From contig NZ_JACOOJ010000005.1 of NCBI RefSeq assembly GCF_014287585.1, positions 124,001 to 188,000 of the forward strand: a stretch of DNA of 64,000 nt, in the 5' to 3' direction. Below the pieces are notes generated by a model. The model saw only the letters and a program-made list of their open reading frames with translations, searched no databases and had not been told where the DNA came from. Made by a program: the position numbers and the translations under genes. Origin of the DNA: Parabacteroides hominis (GTDB lineage: Bacteria > Bacteroidota > Bacteroidia > Bacteroidales > Tannerellaceae). This document shows positions 17,968 to 30,160 of this stretch, piece by piece. Position 1 is the stretch's first letter; each line of letters begins with the position of its first letter.

Positions 17968-19134
17968 ATGAAGAACAGAAAATTAAGAATGGGAATGGTT
18001 GGCGGAGGTAGCGACGCCTTTATCGGGGCGATTCATCGTCGCGCAGCCTTTATGGACAACCAGATCGAATTAGTTTGCGGATGTTTCAGCGTAGACCCTG
18101 AGATATCCAAAAGTTCCGGTTTATCTTACTTCTTGCCGGAAGACCGGATTTACAGCACTTACCAGGAAATGTTCGAACACGAAATGACCTTGCCGGAAGG
18201 AGAAAGGATGGATTTTGTCACGATCGTGACTCCCAACCGCTGGCATTTCGAACCGGCAATGATGGCACTCGAAAGAGGTTTCCATGTAGTCGTGGATAAA
18301 CCGATGACATTCTCGCTGGAAGAAGCCAAACTCTTACAGAAAAAAGTGGAAGAAACCGGGCTTGTGCTGGCTCTGACACATGTATACTCGGCCTATCCGG
18401 CTGTAAAAGAGGCAAAAGCCCGTATCGCAAAAGGCGAACTCGGAAAATTGCGCCGCGTTTATGTGGAATATACGCAAGGATGGCTTTCCGAACGTATCGA
18501 ATTGTTGGGAGGCAATAATGCCGGATGGCGCACGGATCCGAAACGTTCCGGCAAAGCTGGTTGCGTTGGAGATATCGGAACACATGCCTGGCATCTGAGT
18601 GAATACATTACCGGACTGAAAGTAAAAGAACTTTGCGCAGACCTGAAAGCATTCGTTCCCGGACGTCCGATCGATGATGACGGGGCAGCATTCCTCCGAT
18701 ACGAAAACGATGTGACAGGCGTTCTGACTGCAACCCAGATCGGGACCGGCGAGGCTAATAATATCCGCATCCGTATATATGGCGAAAATGCCGGACTGGA
18801 ATGGCGGCAAATGGAGCCGAACACCCTGACTATCAAATGGAGAGATCGTCCGACTGAAATACTGAATATTGGCAACAATGGTTATCTGACTCCTGAAGCC
18901 CTGTGGAATACCCGAACTCCGGCAGGACATCCGGAAGGTTTTATCGAAGCTTTTGCCAATATCTATCGCAATTTCTCACTCACCGTAAGAGCTATCAAAA
19001 ACGGCGAAACGCCCAGCGGAGATTGCTTGGATTTCCCGACCGTTTACGATGGCGTAAGAGGCATGCAATTCATTGAAACAATGGTTGAAGCCGGATATAA
19101 CGATAATGTAAAATGGCAAAAATGGATTGATTGA
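17968..19134 (+). CDS. Gfo/Idh/MocA-family oxidoreductase, cytoplasmic
   Basis: This 388-residue protein starts with the Rossmann fold (RMGMVGGGSDAFIGAIHRRAA), has the family signature VDKPMTFSLEEA in place of the usual EKP near residue 110, and a C-terminal alpha/beta substrate domain (GGNNAGWRTDPKRSGKAGCVGDIGTHAWHL). These enzymes oxidise or reduce sugars, inositols or sugar derivatives with NAD(P). There is no signal peptide, in contrast to the Tat-exported relative at 24103-25500. It has its own promoter and is followed after 31 bases by an exported beta-galactosidase, which suggests a link to metabolism of a released sugar. The true substrate cannot be read from sequence. Confidence 0.9.
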   Translation: MKNRKLRMGMVGGGSDAFIGAIHRRAAFMDNQIELVCGCFSVDPEISKSSGLSYFLPEDRIYSTYQEMFEHEMTLPEGERMDFVTIVTPNRWHFEPAMMALERGFHVVVDKPMTFSLEEAKLLQKKVEETGLVLALTHVYSAYPAVKEAKARIAKGELGKLRRVYVEYTQGWLSERIELLGGNNAGWRTDPKRSGKAGCVGDIGTHAWHLSEYITGLKVKELCADLKAFVPGRPIDDDGAAFLRYENDVTGVLTATQIGTGEANNIRIRIYGENAGLEWRQMEPNTLTIKWRDRPTEILNIGNNGYLTPEALWNTRTPAGHPEGFIEAFANIYRNFSLTVRAIKNGETPSGDCLDFPTVYDGVRGMQFIETMVEAGYNDNVKWQKWID

Positions 19135-19159
19135 AATCCTGAAAACCGTAAATAAATAA

Positions 19160-22264
<3,105 letters not shown>

Positions 22265-22278
22265 ACAGCAATAATGAA

Positions 22279-22328
22279 GAAACCTGTCCCTGCATTTCTA
22301 TTTAAGAAGCGGGGACAAGTTTCTCTTT
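22279..22328 (+). terminator. Terminator after the beta-galactosidase
   Basis: The imperfect stem AAACCTGTCCCTGC / GCGGGGACAAGTTT (two G-U pairs) is followed by TCTCTTTTT. Confidence 0.7.
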
Positions 22329-22479
22329 TTACAAAAATTGGTAAAAAAGCATAATCACTATGCATATTTCGTTAAATAGCTGGTGCAAACTTTTATTTTA
22401 TGTAGAAAAAGACTACTTTTATTGCCGATTTTTAAATCTAATTCAAGACTAATTGTAAAATCGTTTACCATAGAAACAA

Positions 22480-24069
22480 ATGGCTACTAACAACAATTCT
22501 AATCGCTATCCTTCCGAAAAAAAAAGGAGATTTTTCAAAGGAAAAACCTTCATTCTTTTGGTCGGGTTACTTCTCGGTGCAGGCATCATGGTTGCCGTAT
22601 ACAAAACATCTGTTTACTTCTCCTCCGATGAATCCTGTATGATGTGCCATGTTCATCCGCATGTAGAAGACAGCTGGAAACTCTCCAAACACGTAAATAA
22701 CGGGAGCGGCGTTAAAACACATTGTGTGGCTTGTCACCTTCCGCCCCAAAGCGACACATGGAATCATTATACGGCTAAAGCCAAATTGGGATTGAAAGAC
22801 GTATGGTCCTTCATGACAAAAGACAGTGCGGATTTCGACTGGAACACCAAGTCGGAACTGGAACATGCCGTTAAATATATTCCGAACGAATCCTGTAAAG
22901 AATGTCATCAGAACCTGTTTCCGGAAGGGATTAACCAGGATGGAATCACTGCTCACCTTTATTATGACGAAAACGAAAAGAAATTGGATTTGCAGTGTAT
23001 CAGTTGTCACCTCGACGCCGGACACTATAATCCGAACTATACACATGGCAAACTGGCCGGTATCCCCGGAGCAAATACAACTGCAGCAATAGATACCAGC
23101 TTGTACTTCAAAACAGCAACACCTGTTACCTCTTTCACCGATTATACTGAACAAATTCCCGGAACTCCGGTATCCTTCAATATGATTGCCATACCGGGCG
23201 GAACGTTCAAAATGGGTAGTACGAGCAAAGAAGCATTCCATAAGGAAGACGAAGCACCGGTACGCAATGTAACGGTTAACCCGTTCTTCATGGCAGAAGT
23301 GGAAGTTACCTGGGATCAGTATTGGGCTTTCTACGGACAGACAATGAGTGAAGGGCGTATGCTGCCGGAAACAGTTTATGCAAACAATAGCAGTGATCCG
23401 GAAGTAGATGCGATCTCCGGTCCGACTCCTCCGTTCGGATTCCCGGACCAAGGCTGGGGAACCGGCGATCGTCCGGCTATCACAATGACACATTATGCGG
23501 CCGAAACATTCTGTCAGTGGTTGTCAAAGAAAACAGGAAAGAAATATCGCCTGCCGACAGAAGCAGAATGGGAATATGCTGCTCGCGGAGGAACGGAAAC
23601 ACCTTACTTCTTTACCGGTAATCCGAAGGACTTCTCCGATCAGGGATTCTGGCGTAAGTTCTTCGATGCAAAAACAGACAGCATCAGTTCATTTGTAATA
23701 TATGCGAAGAATAGCAAGAACCGGACACAGGAGCCAAGCGAGGTACAAGCAAATCCGTTCGGTTTGAAAAATATGTTAGGAAATGTAATGGAATATTGCG
23801 CAGACAAATATGATCCGCAGGCTTATGCCAAAAGCGGTGAAAGCGTTACAAACCCATTGGTTACGGAAGGCGAAGAGTGGGTGGTACGTGGAGGTAATTA
23901 CACATCGGATGCGGCAGATGTACGTACTGCAGCACGCGACTACACCAAACATGATGCATGGTTGAAGACAGACCCGCAACAGCCGAAAAGTATCTGGTGG
24001 TATTCAGATATCCGAGGTATCGGTTTCCGCGTAGTTTGTGAACCGGATCCGGCAATAGGAGCGAATTAA
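22480..24069 (+). CDS. NapC/NrfH-type tetraheme cytochrome c fused to a SUMF1 domain
   Basis: This 529-residue protein joins two families. The N-terminus has a single membrane anchor (about 22-42, FILLVGLLLGAGIMVAVY) followed by four CXXCH haem sites: CMMCH (53-57), CVACH (82-86), CKECH (139-143) and CISCH (173-177). This is the layout of NapC/NirT/NrfH quinol dehydrogenases. From about 218 a SUMF1/formylglycine-generating-like domain follows (MIAIPGGTFKMGS, RLPTEAEWEYAARGG, GNVMEYCADKYD, VVRGGNY, GIGFRVVCE). NapC-type proteins pass electrons between membrane quinone and periplasmic enzymes. It is the first gene of a tight group with two Tat-exported sugar-enzyme relatives, so it may serve as their electron link. 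The SUMF1 role is unknown; I do not see the paired catalytic cysteines of true sulfatase activators. Confidence 0.9.
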   Translation: MATNNNSNRYPSEKKRRFFKGKTFILLVGLLLGAGIMVAVYKTSVYFSSDESCMMCHVHPHVEDSWKLSKHVNNGSGVKTHCVACHLPPQSDTWNHYTAKAKLGLKDVWSFMTKDSADFDWNTKSELEHAVKYIPNESCKECHQNLFPEGINQDGITAHLYYDENEKKLDLQCISCHLDAGHYNPNYTHGKLAGIPGANTTAAIDTSLYFKTATPVTSFTDYTEQIPGTPVSFNMIAIPGGTFKMGSTSKEAFHKEDEAPVRNVTVNPFFMAEVEVTWDQYWAFYGQTMSEGRMLPETVYANNSSDPEVDAISGPTPPFGFPDQGWGTGDRPAITMTHYAAETFCQWLSKKTGKKYRLPTEAEWEYAARGGTETPYFFTGNPKDFSDQGFWRKFFDAKTDSISSFVIYAKNSKNRTQEPSEVQANPFGLKNMLGNVMEYCADKYDPQAYAKSGESVTNPLVTEGEEWVVRGGNYTSDAADVRTAARDYTKHDAWLKTDPQQPKSIWWYSDIRGIGFRVVCEPDPAIGAN

Positions 24070-24102
24070 GTATAATATATTAATACCTAAAATTACTATA
24101 TC

Positions 24103-25500
24103 ATGAAGAAAGAAAACAGTATTAGCAGAAGATCTTTTTTGAAAAGTACGGCTATGGCCGGTGCACTGGGTGCAATCGGTACAGGTAGTGCAAGTGTATT
24201 AACATCATGTGCAGGTGGTGGAGCAGAAGGCTCTGCAGCCAACAAACCGCTGAAAGAACCCGGAACATACTATATTCCCGAATTGCCAGACCTGGCTACA
24301 GACGGCAAAGAACTGAAAGCTGGTGTTATCGGTTGCGGTGGACGTGGTTCAGGTGCAGCTTTCAACTTCCTGAATGCAGCTAATGGCGTTACGATCGTAG
24401 CTCTGGGAGATACATTCCAGGAACGTGTAGATTCATTAGCAGACAAATTGAAATCAGAGAAAAACATTGATATACCGGCAGACAAACGTTTCGTTGGCCT
24501 GGATGCTTATCAGAAAGTCATCGATAGCGGTGTAGATGTTGTCATCATTGCAACTCCTCCTGTATTCCGTCCGCTTCATTTCCAATATGCAACAGAAAAA
24601 GGCAAACATTCATTCCTGGAAAAACCGATTTGTGTTGACCCTGTTGGTTATCGTACCATTATGGCTACCGCAAAACAGGCACAAGCTAAGAACTTATGTG
24701 TATTAACAGGTACACAGCGCCATCACCAGCGTAACTACGTTGAATCTTACAAAAAGATCATGGAAGGCGCTATCGGTGAAATCACAGGTGGTGTAGTTTA
24801 TTGGAATGGCGGTAAGCTATGGCATCGTGACCGTCAACCGGGTTGGAACGATTGTGAAGCGATGATTAAAGACTGGGTGAACTGGAAATGGTTATCAGGC
24901 GACCATATCGTAGAACAGCACGTACATAATATTGATGTATTTACATGGTTCAGCGGATTGAAACCGGTTAGCGCAGTAGGTTTCGGTTCTCGTCAGCGTC
25001 GCGTTACCGGCGATCAATATGATAATTTCAGTATTGACTTTACGATGGATAATGGCATCCACCTGCATAGCATGTGTCGCCAGATCGACGGTTGTGTAAA
25101 CAACGTAAGTGAATTTATCCAGGGTTCTAAAGGCTCATGGTCTACAGCTAACGGCGAAACAGTAATCAAAGATAACGCTGGCAATGTTATCTGGAAATTC
25201 GACAAAGAAGCAGAAAAAGCAGCACATTCACAGACTGACCCGTACACATTGGAACATGTAAACTGGATCAACTGTATTCGTGGCGGCAAACCGCTGGAAC
25301 AGGCTTCGGAAACTGCTATTGCCAATATGGCAGCAATCATGGGACGTGAATCAGCTTACACCGGTCTGGAAACGACATGGGACGCTATGACAGCATCTCC
25401 AATGGATTATACTCCGAAAGACCTGAATCTGGGTAAGATGGATATGAGCGGCTTCACTGTTGCTATCCCAGGAAAAGCCTACGAACCCAAGAAGAAATAA
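24103..25500 (+). CDS. Tat-exported Gfo/Idh/MocA-family oxidoreductase (lipoprotein)
   Basis: This 465-residue protein carries a Tat signal (SRRSFLKS, residues 8-15) that ends in a lipobox LTSC with Cys36. It is therefore exported folded, presumably with its nucleotide bound, and anchored by lipid. The Rossmann motif is GVIGCGGRGSGAAFNF, the EKP signature is LEKPICVDP, and the substrate domain has HHQRNYVESYKKIMEGAIGEI and KDWVNWKWLSGDHIVEQHVHNIDVF, a pattern of the glycosidase/oxidoreductase-like Gfo branch. Exported Gfo/Idh enzymes of this kind oxidise sugars to 3-keto forms in the pathway recently described in Bacteroides. It lies 33 bases after the tetraheme cytochrome gene and 3 bases before a TIM-barrel isomerase. 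The reaction is inferred. Confidence 0.9.
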   Translation: MKKENSISRRSFLKSTAMAGALGAIGTGSASVLTSCAGGGAEGSAANKPLKEPGTYYIPELPDLATDGKELKAGVIGCGGRGSGAAFNFLNAANGVTIVALGDTFQERVDSLADKLKSEKNIDIPADKRFVGLDAYQKVIDSGVDVVIIATPPVFRPLHFQYATEKGKHSFLEKPICVDPVGYRTIMATAKQAQAKNLCVLTGTQRHHQRNYVESYKKIMEGAIGEITGGVVYWNGGKLWHRDRQPGWNDCEAMIKDWVNWKWLSGDHIVEQHVHNIDVFTWFSGLKPVSAVGFGSRQRRVTGDQYDNFSIDFTMDNGIHLHSMCRQIDGCVNNVSEFIQGSKGSWSTANGETVIKDNAGNVIWKFDKEAEKAAHSQTDPYTLEHVNWINCIRGGKPLEQASETAIANMAAIMGRESAYTGLETTWDAMTASPMDYTPKDLNLGKMDMSGFTVAIPGKAYEPKKK

Positions 25501-25503
25501 TAT

Positions 25504-26445
25504 ATGGCACTGAACAGAAGAAACTTTTTAAGAACGACTCTGGCAGGTGCGGCTGTTGCAGCCAGTAGTTCAGCCTTTGCTGCTTGTGGCGGCAAGGCTG
25601 CTTCTGCAGAAGGTTGCCCGGCTGAAAAGGGATCATGCCCCAACAGCAAAGCCGAGTTGAAGATATCTTTCCAGGAAGGAACCGCTCCGGGGGCCAACCT
25701 CAACGAAAAGTTTGACTACATGGAAAAACTGGGCGTTGTCGGTTTCGAACCGGGTGGCCGTAACCTGAAAGACCGCGTAAAAGAGATCAAGGATGCCTTG
25801 AACGGACGCAACATAAAAGTGAGTGCTATCTGTGCTGGTTTCCAAGGATTCATTCTCTCTACTGATCCGGCTATCCGCAAGCAGTGCATGGATACAATGA
25901 AAGAGATCATTGCTCCGGCCGGTGAACTGGGTTCTACGGGCGTGATTATCGTTCCGGCATTCAATGCACAGAAACCGGTAATGCCACATACGCAGGAAAC
26001 ACGTGACTTCTTGTGCGAACAGTTTAACGAAATGGGTAACTTCGCAAAAGAGCACGGAACTACTGTTATCTTTGAGCCGCTTAACAGAAAAGAAGCATTT
26101 TACCTCCGTCAGGTAGCGGATGCAGCTTCTATCTGCCGCGACATCAACAATCCGGGAGTTCGTTGCATGGGTGACTTCTGGCACATGACATGGGAAGAAA
26201 CGTCCGACATGGGAGCTTTCCTTTCTGCAGGCGAATATCTGCAACATGTTCACGTAGCCAGCCGTAAACGCCGCAGCATGCCGGGTGAAGACGGAGAAGC
26301 CGATAACTATATAAACGGTTTCAAAGGCCTGAAGATGCTTGGTTATGATAAATATGTAAGTTTCGAATGCGGATGCCAGGGAGACCGGAATGTCTTGGTT
26401 CCTGCCGCAGTTGAATTATTACGCAAACAATGGGAAGAAGCATAA
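25504..26445 (+). CDS. Exported TIM-barrel sugar isomerase/epimerase-like protein
   Basis: This 313-residue protein has a Tat-like signal (NRRNFLRTT) ending in AFAAC with Cys28, so it is also an exported lipoprotein. The rest is a xylose-isomerase-like TIM barrel (AP endonuclease family 2): YMEKLGVVGFEPGG, STGVIIVPAFNAQ, TTVIFEPLNRKEAF, GVRCMGDFWHM, HVHVASRKRR and a late KYVSFECG, with the Glu, Asp, His and Glu positions expected of metal ligands. Members act as epimerases, isomerases or, in 3-keto-sugar routes, lyases or hydrolases. The start is 3 bases after the Gfo/Idh stop, so the two enzymes are made together and meet in the periplasm. Confidence 0.88.
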   Translation: MALNRRNFLRTTLAGAAVAASSSAFAACGGKAASAEGCPAEKGSCPNSKAELKISFQEGTAPGANLNEKFDYMEKLGVVGFEPGGRNLKDRVKEIKDALNGRNIKVSAICAGFQGFILSTDPAIRKQCMDTMKEIIAPAGELGSTGVIIVPAFNAQKPVMPHTQETRDFLCEQFNEMGNFAKEHGTTVIFEPLNRKEAFYLRQVADAASICRDINNPGVRCMGDFWHMTWEETSDMGAFLSAGEYLQHVHVASRKRRSMPGEDGEADNYINGFKGLKMLGYDKYVSFECGCQGDRNVLVPAAVELLRKQWEEA

Positions 26446-26448
26446 AAT

Positions 26449-27159
26449 ATGCCATTAGTATATCCTAATATGCAAATGAGTGAGGTGGTGGAAGAACACC
26501 CCTCACTCATTCCTGTTATCAACCGGTTTGGAATACGCCTGGGATTGGGCGACAAATCGGTCAAAACCATTTGTGAAGAATATAAGTTGGATACAGATTT
26601 CCTGCTAACAGTGATCAATACGTTTCTCAATGAGGAGTATTTTCCTGAAAAGAAGTTACAGACTTTCCATACTTCGCAGATTATCGATTACCTGACTAAG
26701 ACCAACCAATACTACCAGCGTTACCAGATTCCAAATATAGAAAGACATCTCGGCTCATTTATTTCCATGAGTACACCGGGGAATAATACGCTTAACCTGA
26801 TCGGTAAATTCTTTTCTTCTTTCAAAGAAGAGTTGACTTCGCGTATAGAGAAAGATGATCAGATCTGGTTCCCTTACTGCCTGTCGTTAAGCGAAAAACT
26901 GAAAGACTATCAATCGGCCGGACAAATAGAGGCTCTCCATCTGGGCTCCGAACAACGACTGGAAGACCCGATAGAAGCCCTGTTAGCAGATTTGAAAAGC
27001 ATCATGATCAAGCATCTTTCCGGCGACTATAACGAGAATTTATGTTATGCCGTTATATTTGCGATCAGCAGTCTGGAAAAAGATATCAAACAACACAACC
27101 GCATCCGTTACCGGATATTGACACCTATGGTTTCGGCTATGGAAAAGTTGTGTATTTAA
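26449..27159 (+). CDS. Hemerythrin/RIC (ScdA)-like protein with incomplete ligand set
   Basis: This 236-residue helical protein follows the isomerase gene by 3 bases. The start (VVEEHPSLIPVINRFGIRLGLGDKSVKTICEEY) aligns with the ScdA/RIC N-terminal domain, but the Cys-Cys pair found there is replaced by LGLGDKS. The four-helix part keeps some positions of a hemerythrin di-iron site: His100 (IERH), Asp136/137 (RIEKDDQIWFPY), His189 (MIKH) and His216 (IKQH). Other ligands are lost (Arg for the second His, Arg for the last Glu). RIC proteins repair iron-sulfur centres after nitric-oxide stress. This one may instead be a sensor, because it is paired with a LuxR-type regulator 10 bases downstream. 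It is cytoplasmic, with no signal. Confidence 0.7.
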   Translation: MPLVYPNMQMSEVVEEHPSLIPVINRFGIRLGLGDKSVKTICEEYKLDTDFLLTVINTFLNEEYFPEKKLQTFHTSQIIDYLTKTNQYYQRYQIPNIERHLGSFISMSTPGNNTLNLIGKFFSSFKEELTSRIEKDDQIWFPYCLSLSEKLKDYQSAGQIEALHLGSEQRLEDPIEALLADLKSIMIKHLSGDYNENLCYAVIFAISSLEKDIKQHNRIRYRILTPMVSAMEKLCI

Positions 27160-27169
27160 TTATAACCGG

Positions 27170-27748
27170 ATGCATCGTAACAAGCAAATAGCGATTATAT
27201 TACCCGACACGTTACAGAGCATCGGTTTGCAAAGTATGCTGACCGACTATTTCCCGCCGGTAGTAATCAGTCATTATCCGACATTCGAGGCATTATCGAC
27301 TTCCGGCAACGATACGTTCGATTACTATTTTACAAATGCCGCATTATTTGTACTTTATGCAGACTTTTTCCTTCCCCGCCGCAGTAAAACAATGGTTCTG
27401 ATCGACGGGGCCGAAGGTGAAGGAGGGCTATCGGCAACCAACCATATCACGATAAAAGCCTCACAAGAAATCATCATCGAACAGTTGGAACAACTCTTTG
27501 CGGGAGACGGCAGTAGTACCTCCAATGAAAACAACAAAGAACTGTCCACCCGTGAAACGGATGTCCTCCAACTAATCGTCAAAGGCAGTACCAATAAAGA
27601 AATTGCAGACAAGTTGAACATCAGCCTTAACACTGTCCTCAGCCACCGCAAGAACATCACCGCCAAGCTCGGTATTAAAACCGTTTCGGGACTTACCTTC
27701 TATGCCATTATGAACGGCATTATTTCAGGCGACGACATCGAGCTTTAA
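27170..27748 (+). CDS. LuxR-family transcriptional regulator
   Basis: This 192-residue protein ends in a LuxR/GerE helix-turn-helix (about 120-185: STRETDVLQLIVKGSTNKEIADKLNISLNTVLSHRKNITAKLG). The N-terminal half is receiver-sized (DTLQSIGLQSMLTDYFPPV) but lacks the acidic pair and an obvious phospho-acceptor Asp, so it is probably not a normal response regulator. It follows the RIC-like gene by 10 bases and precedes the receptor gene at 27833 by 84 bases. The likely job is to control one or both neighbouring operons using a signal taken up by the RIC-like partner. The pairing is seen; the signal is inference. Confidence 0.85.
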   Translation: MHRNKQIAIILPDTLQSIGLQSMLTDYFPPVVISHYPTFEALSTSGNDTFDYYFTNAALFVLYADFFLPRRSKTMVLIDGAEGEGGLSATNHITIKASQEIIIEQLEQLFAGDGSSTSNENNKELSTRETDVLQLIVKGSTNKEIADKLNISLNTVLSHRKNITAKLGIKTVSGLTFYAIMNGIISGDDIEL

Positions 27749-27832
27749 AATCACTACATATAGTGATTGACTCCCATTCATCTTTACCGTTTCTTTGCAA
27801 TCGTAAAATACTAATAGTTTACAATTAATACG

Positions 27833-30157
27833 ATGAATCAACGCTATCCGTACGTCCTTGTTGCAGGATTGCTTATATGCCTGCATTCTGTTAAAGCCGA
27901 AAGAGTGAATGAAAATGTGAACGACACGATCAGGACCTATAATATAGGCGAGGTGATCGTCACTTCTTCCACAAAGGAAACGAACGACCTTCGTATGCTT
28001 CCGGGAGCCGTTTCCATCCTCTCGCCCCAAGCGATAGCAGCCAGGCAGATAGACGCCCTCAAGGATATCAGCGCATTCGTCCCCAACCTGTATATGCCGG
28101 ACTACGGTTCAAAGATGACTTCCGCCATTTATATACGTGGAATCGGAGCACGTAGCAGCGGGCAATCCATCGGACTCTATGTCGATAACGTCCCCTACCT
28201 GGATAAAAGCGCTTTCGATTTCGAGCTGAACGACATCCAGCGCATCGAGGTTTTGCGAGGCCCGCAGGGAACCCTCTACGGACGTAATGCGATGGGAGGC
28301 ATCGTCAACATCTACACCCTCTCCCCCTTCAATTACCAGGGGACCAAAATCACGATGTCGATGGGGAATTACGGGGCGGCAAAGGCCAAAGTGTCCCAAT
28401 ACAGCAAGATCGGAGAAAACGTCGGGATCTCGCTAAGCGGGTATTACGACCGGAACGACGGCTTTTTCATCAACGAATATAACGGCACAAAGGCAGATAA
28501 GGAGGAATCGGCAGGCGGTCGTTTCAAGCTGGACTGGCATATCACGGACCATTTGAAAGCGCAATACGCATTCAACTATGACTATGTTACCCAAAAAGCC
28601 TTCCCTTACGGCAGGTACGACCCGCAAACCGGAACCGTAGAGCCGATCCGCATCAACGATCCGAGTTCCTACTGGCGCCGTACGCTGAACAACAGCTTGT
28701 ACCTGGAATGGAAAACGGACCGCTTCATCCTCTCCTCCACCACGGCTTACCAGTATTTGAAAGACGATATGAAGATGGACCAGGACTACACGGAACTGTC
28801 TGTTTTCACCCTCCACCAAAAGCAGAAACAATATGCCTGGAGCGAAGAACTGGCGATCAAATCCAACACGAAAAGCAATTACCAATGGAGCTTCGGCGCT
28901 TACGGTTTCTATAACAGCCTGAATACGGACGGTCCCGTGATCTTCAAGAAAGACGGTCTGACAGGCATTTTGCAGAAAGCGTTCGACGACATACTGGCAA
29001 ATAACCCGAAAGCACCGAAACTGACCGTCCAGGGAGACGAGCTTAACCAGATCTATTTCCCCGGAAACTTCGACACGCCGACTCACGGCTTTGCCGCTTT
29101 CCATCAATCGACCTACAATAACCTTTTTGTCGAGGGCCTTTCCATCACCGCCGGCATCCGTCTGGACTACGAGAAGGCCAGCCTGGACTATCACTCGGCT
29201 GTAGACAGCATGAAGATAGGCGCACAGATGGGACCGATAAAGATGACGCTCCCGGTCACGACGACTATGGACGGCAAGATCTCACAAGATTTCCTGCAGG
29301 TCTTGCCGAAGGTTTCGCTCCGTTACCAGTGCACACCCGAAACATTCACATATGTCTCGGTCGCCAAAGGGTACAAGACAGGAGGATATAACGTGCAGAT
29401 GTTCGGCGACCTCGTCCAGGCGCAGGCAAAATACGAATTAATGTCGAAGTTCGCACCCGACAAAGCCGAGCAGCCGGAAGAGGTAAAAAACGTCGCTTCC
29501 TACAAACCGGAACACAGTTGGAATTACGAAGCCGGCATCCGCAGCGAATTGATCCAAGGCAGGCTGAGCGCGGAACTGACACTCTTCTACATGGACATCC
29601 GCGACATCCAGTTGACCAGCTTTGCCGAAAACGGCAGCGGGCGCCTGATCACCAACGGAGGAAAGGCGAATAGCTACGGCGTGGAACTGAGCCTGCGCGG
29701 CCGGATCATGGACGGACTTACGGCTGACCTCAACTACGGGTTTACCCGCGCCACTTTCCGCGATTACATCTTCACGGACAAAGACGAGAACAGCCAGATC
29801 GTGGAAACGGACTGCAAGGATAATTTCATTCCTTACACGCCTCGCCACACCGTCAGCTTAGGATTGCAGTACACGAAGCTGTTCCATCGGAAAATGATCG
29901 ACCAGTTTATCGCATCCGCCCAGTTCACCGGGGCCGGCAAGATTTTCTGGACGGAGAAGAACGACATCAGCCAGCCGTTCTACGGCCTGCTCAATGCCAA
30001 AGTGGGCGTCCGTAAGGGGATCGTCAACATGAACCTGTGGAGCCGCAACATAACGAACACAAACTATCAGGCGTTCTATTTCGAATCGTTCAACCAGTCA
30101 TTCATCCAGAAAGGCAAACCTTTCCAGATCGGAGGCGAAATCACCGTTACATTTTAA
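27833..30157 (+). CDS. TonB-dependent outer-membrane receptor (siderophore/porphyrin type)
   Basis: This 774-residue receptor lacks the CarboxypepD_reg domain of SusC proteins. Signal peptide to about residue 22 (LHSVKAER). TonB-box region VIVTSSTKE, plug at about 55-160 (IYIRGIGARSSGQSIGLYVDNVPYL, IEVLRGPQGTLYGRNAMGGIVNIYT), then a barrel ending in EITVTF. It is of the FecA/FepA/iron-complex class. A paralogue is encoded 3 bases downstream, followed by a permease and two haem-synthesis enzymes, so the most economical ligand is a haem precursor such as a porphyrin. Codons here are richer in G and C than in the SusC/SusD region. Confidence 0.9.
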   Translation: MNQRYPYVLVAGLLICLHSVKAERVNENVNDTIRTYNIGEVIVTSSTKETNDLRMLPGAVSILSPQAIAARQIDALKDISAFVPNLYMPDYGSKMTSAIYIRGIGARSSGQSIGLYVDNVPYLDKSAFDFELNDIQRIEVLRGPQGTLYGRNAMGGIVNIYTLSPFNYQGTKITMSMGNYGAAKAKVSQYSKIGENVGISLSGYYDRNDGFFINEYNGTKADKEESAGGRFKLDWHITDHLKAQYAFNYDYVTQKAFPYGRYDPQTGTVEPIRINDPSSYWRRTLNNSLYLEWKTDRFILSSTTAYQYLKDDMKMDQDYTELSVFTLHQKQKQYAWSEELAIKSNTKSNYQWSFGAYGFYNSLNTDGPVIFKKDGLTGILQKAFDDILANNPKAPKLTVQGDELNQIYFPGNFDTPTHGFAAFHQSTYNNLFVEGLSITAGIRLDYEKASLDYHSAVDSMKIGAQMGPIKMTLPVTTTMDGKISQDFLQVLPKVSLRYQCTPETFTYVSVAKGYKTGGYNVQMFGDLVQAQAKYELMSKFAPDKAEQPEEVKNVASYKPEHSWNYEAGIRSELIQGRLSAELTLFYMDIRDIQLTSFAENGSGRLITNGGKANSYGVELSLRGRIMDGLTADLNYGFTRATFRDYIFTDKDENSQIVETDCKDNFIPYTPRHTVSLGLQYTKLFHRKMIDQFIASAQFTGAGKIFWTEKNDISQPFYGLLNAKVGVRKGIVNMNLWSRNITNTNYQAFYFESFNQSFIQKGKPFQIGGEITVTF

Positions 30158-30160
30158 TAC

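Noticed and set aside
22567..23493. A 308-codon minus-strand frame opposite the cytochrome-SUMF1 gene
   Set aside because: The plus strand has four haem motifs and SUMF1 signatures; the antisense frame shows no protein pattern.
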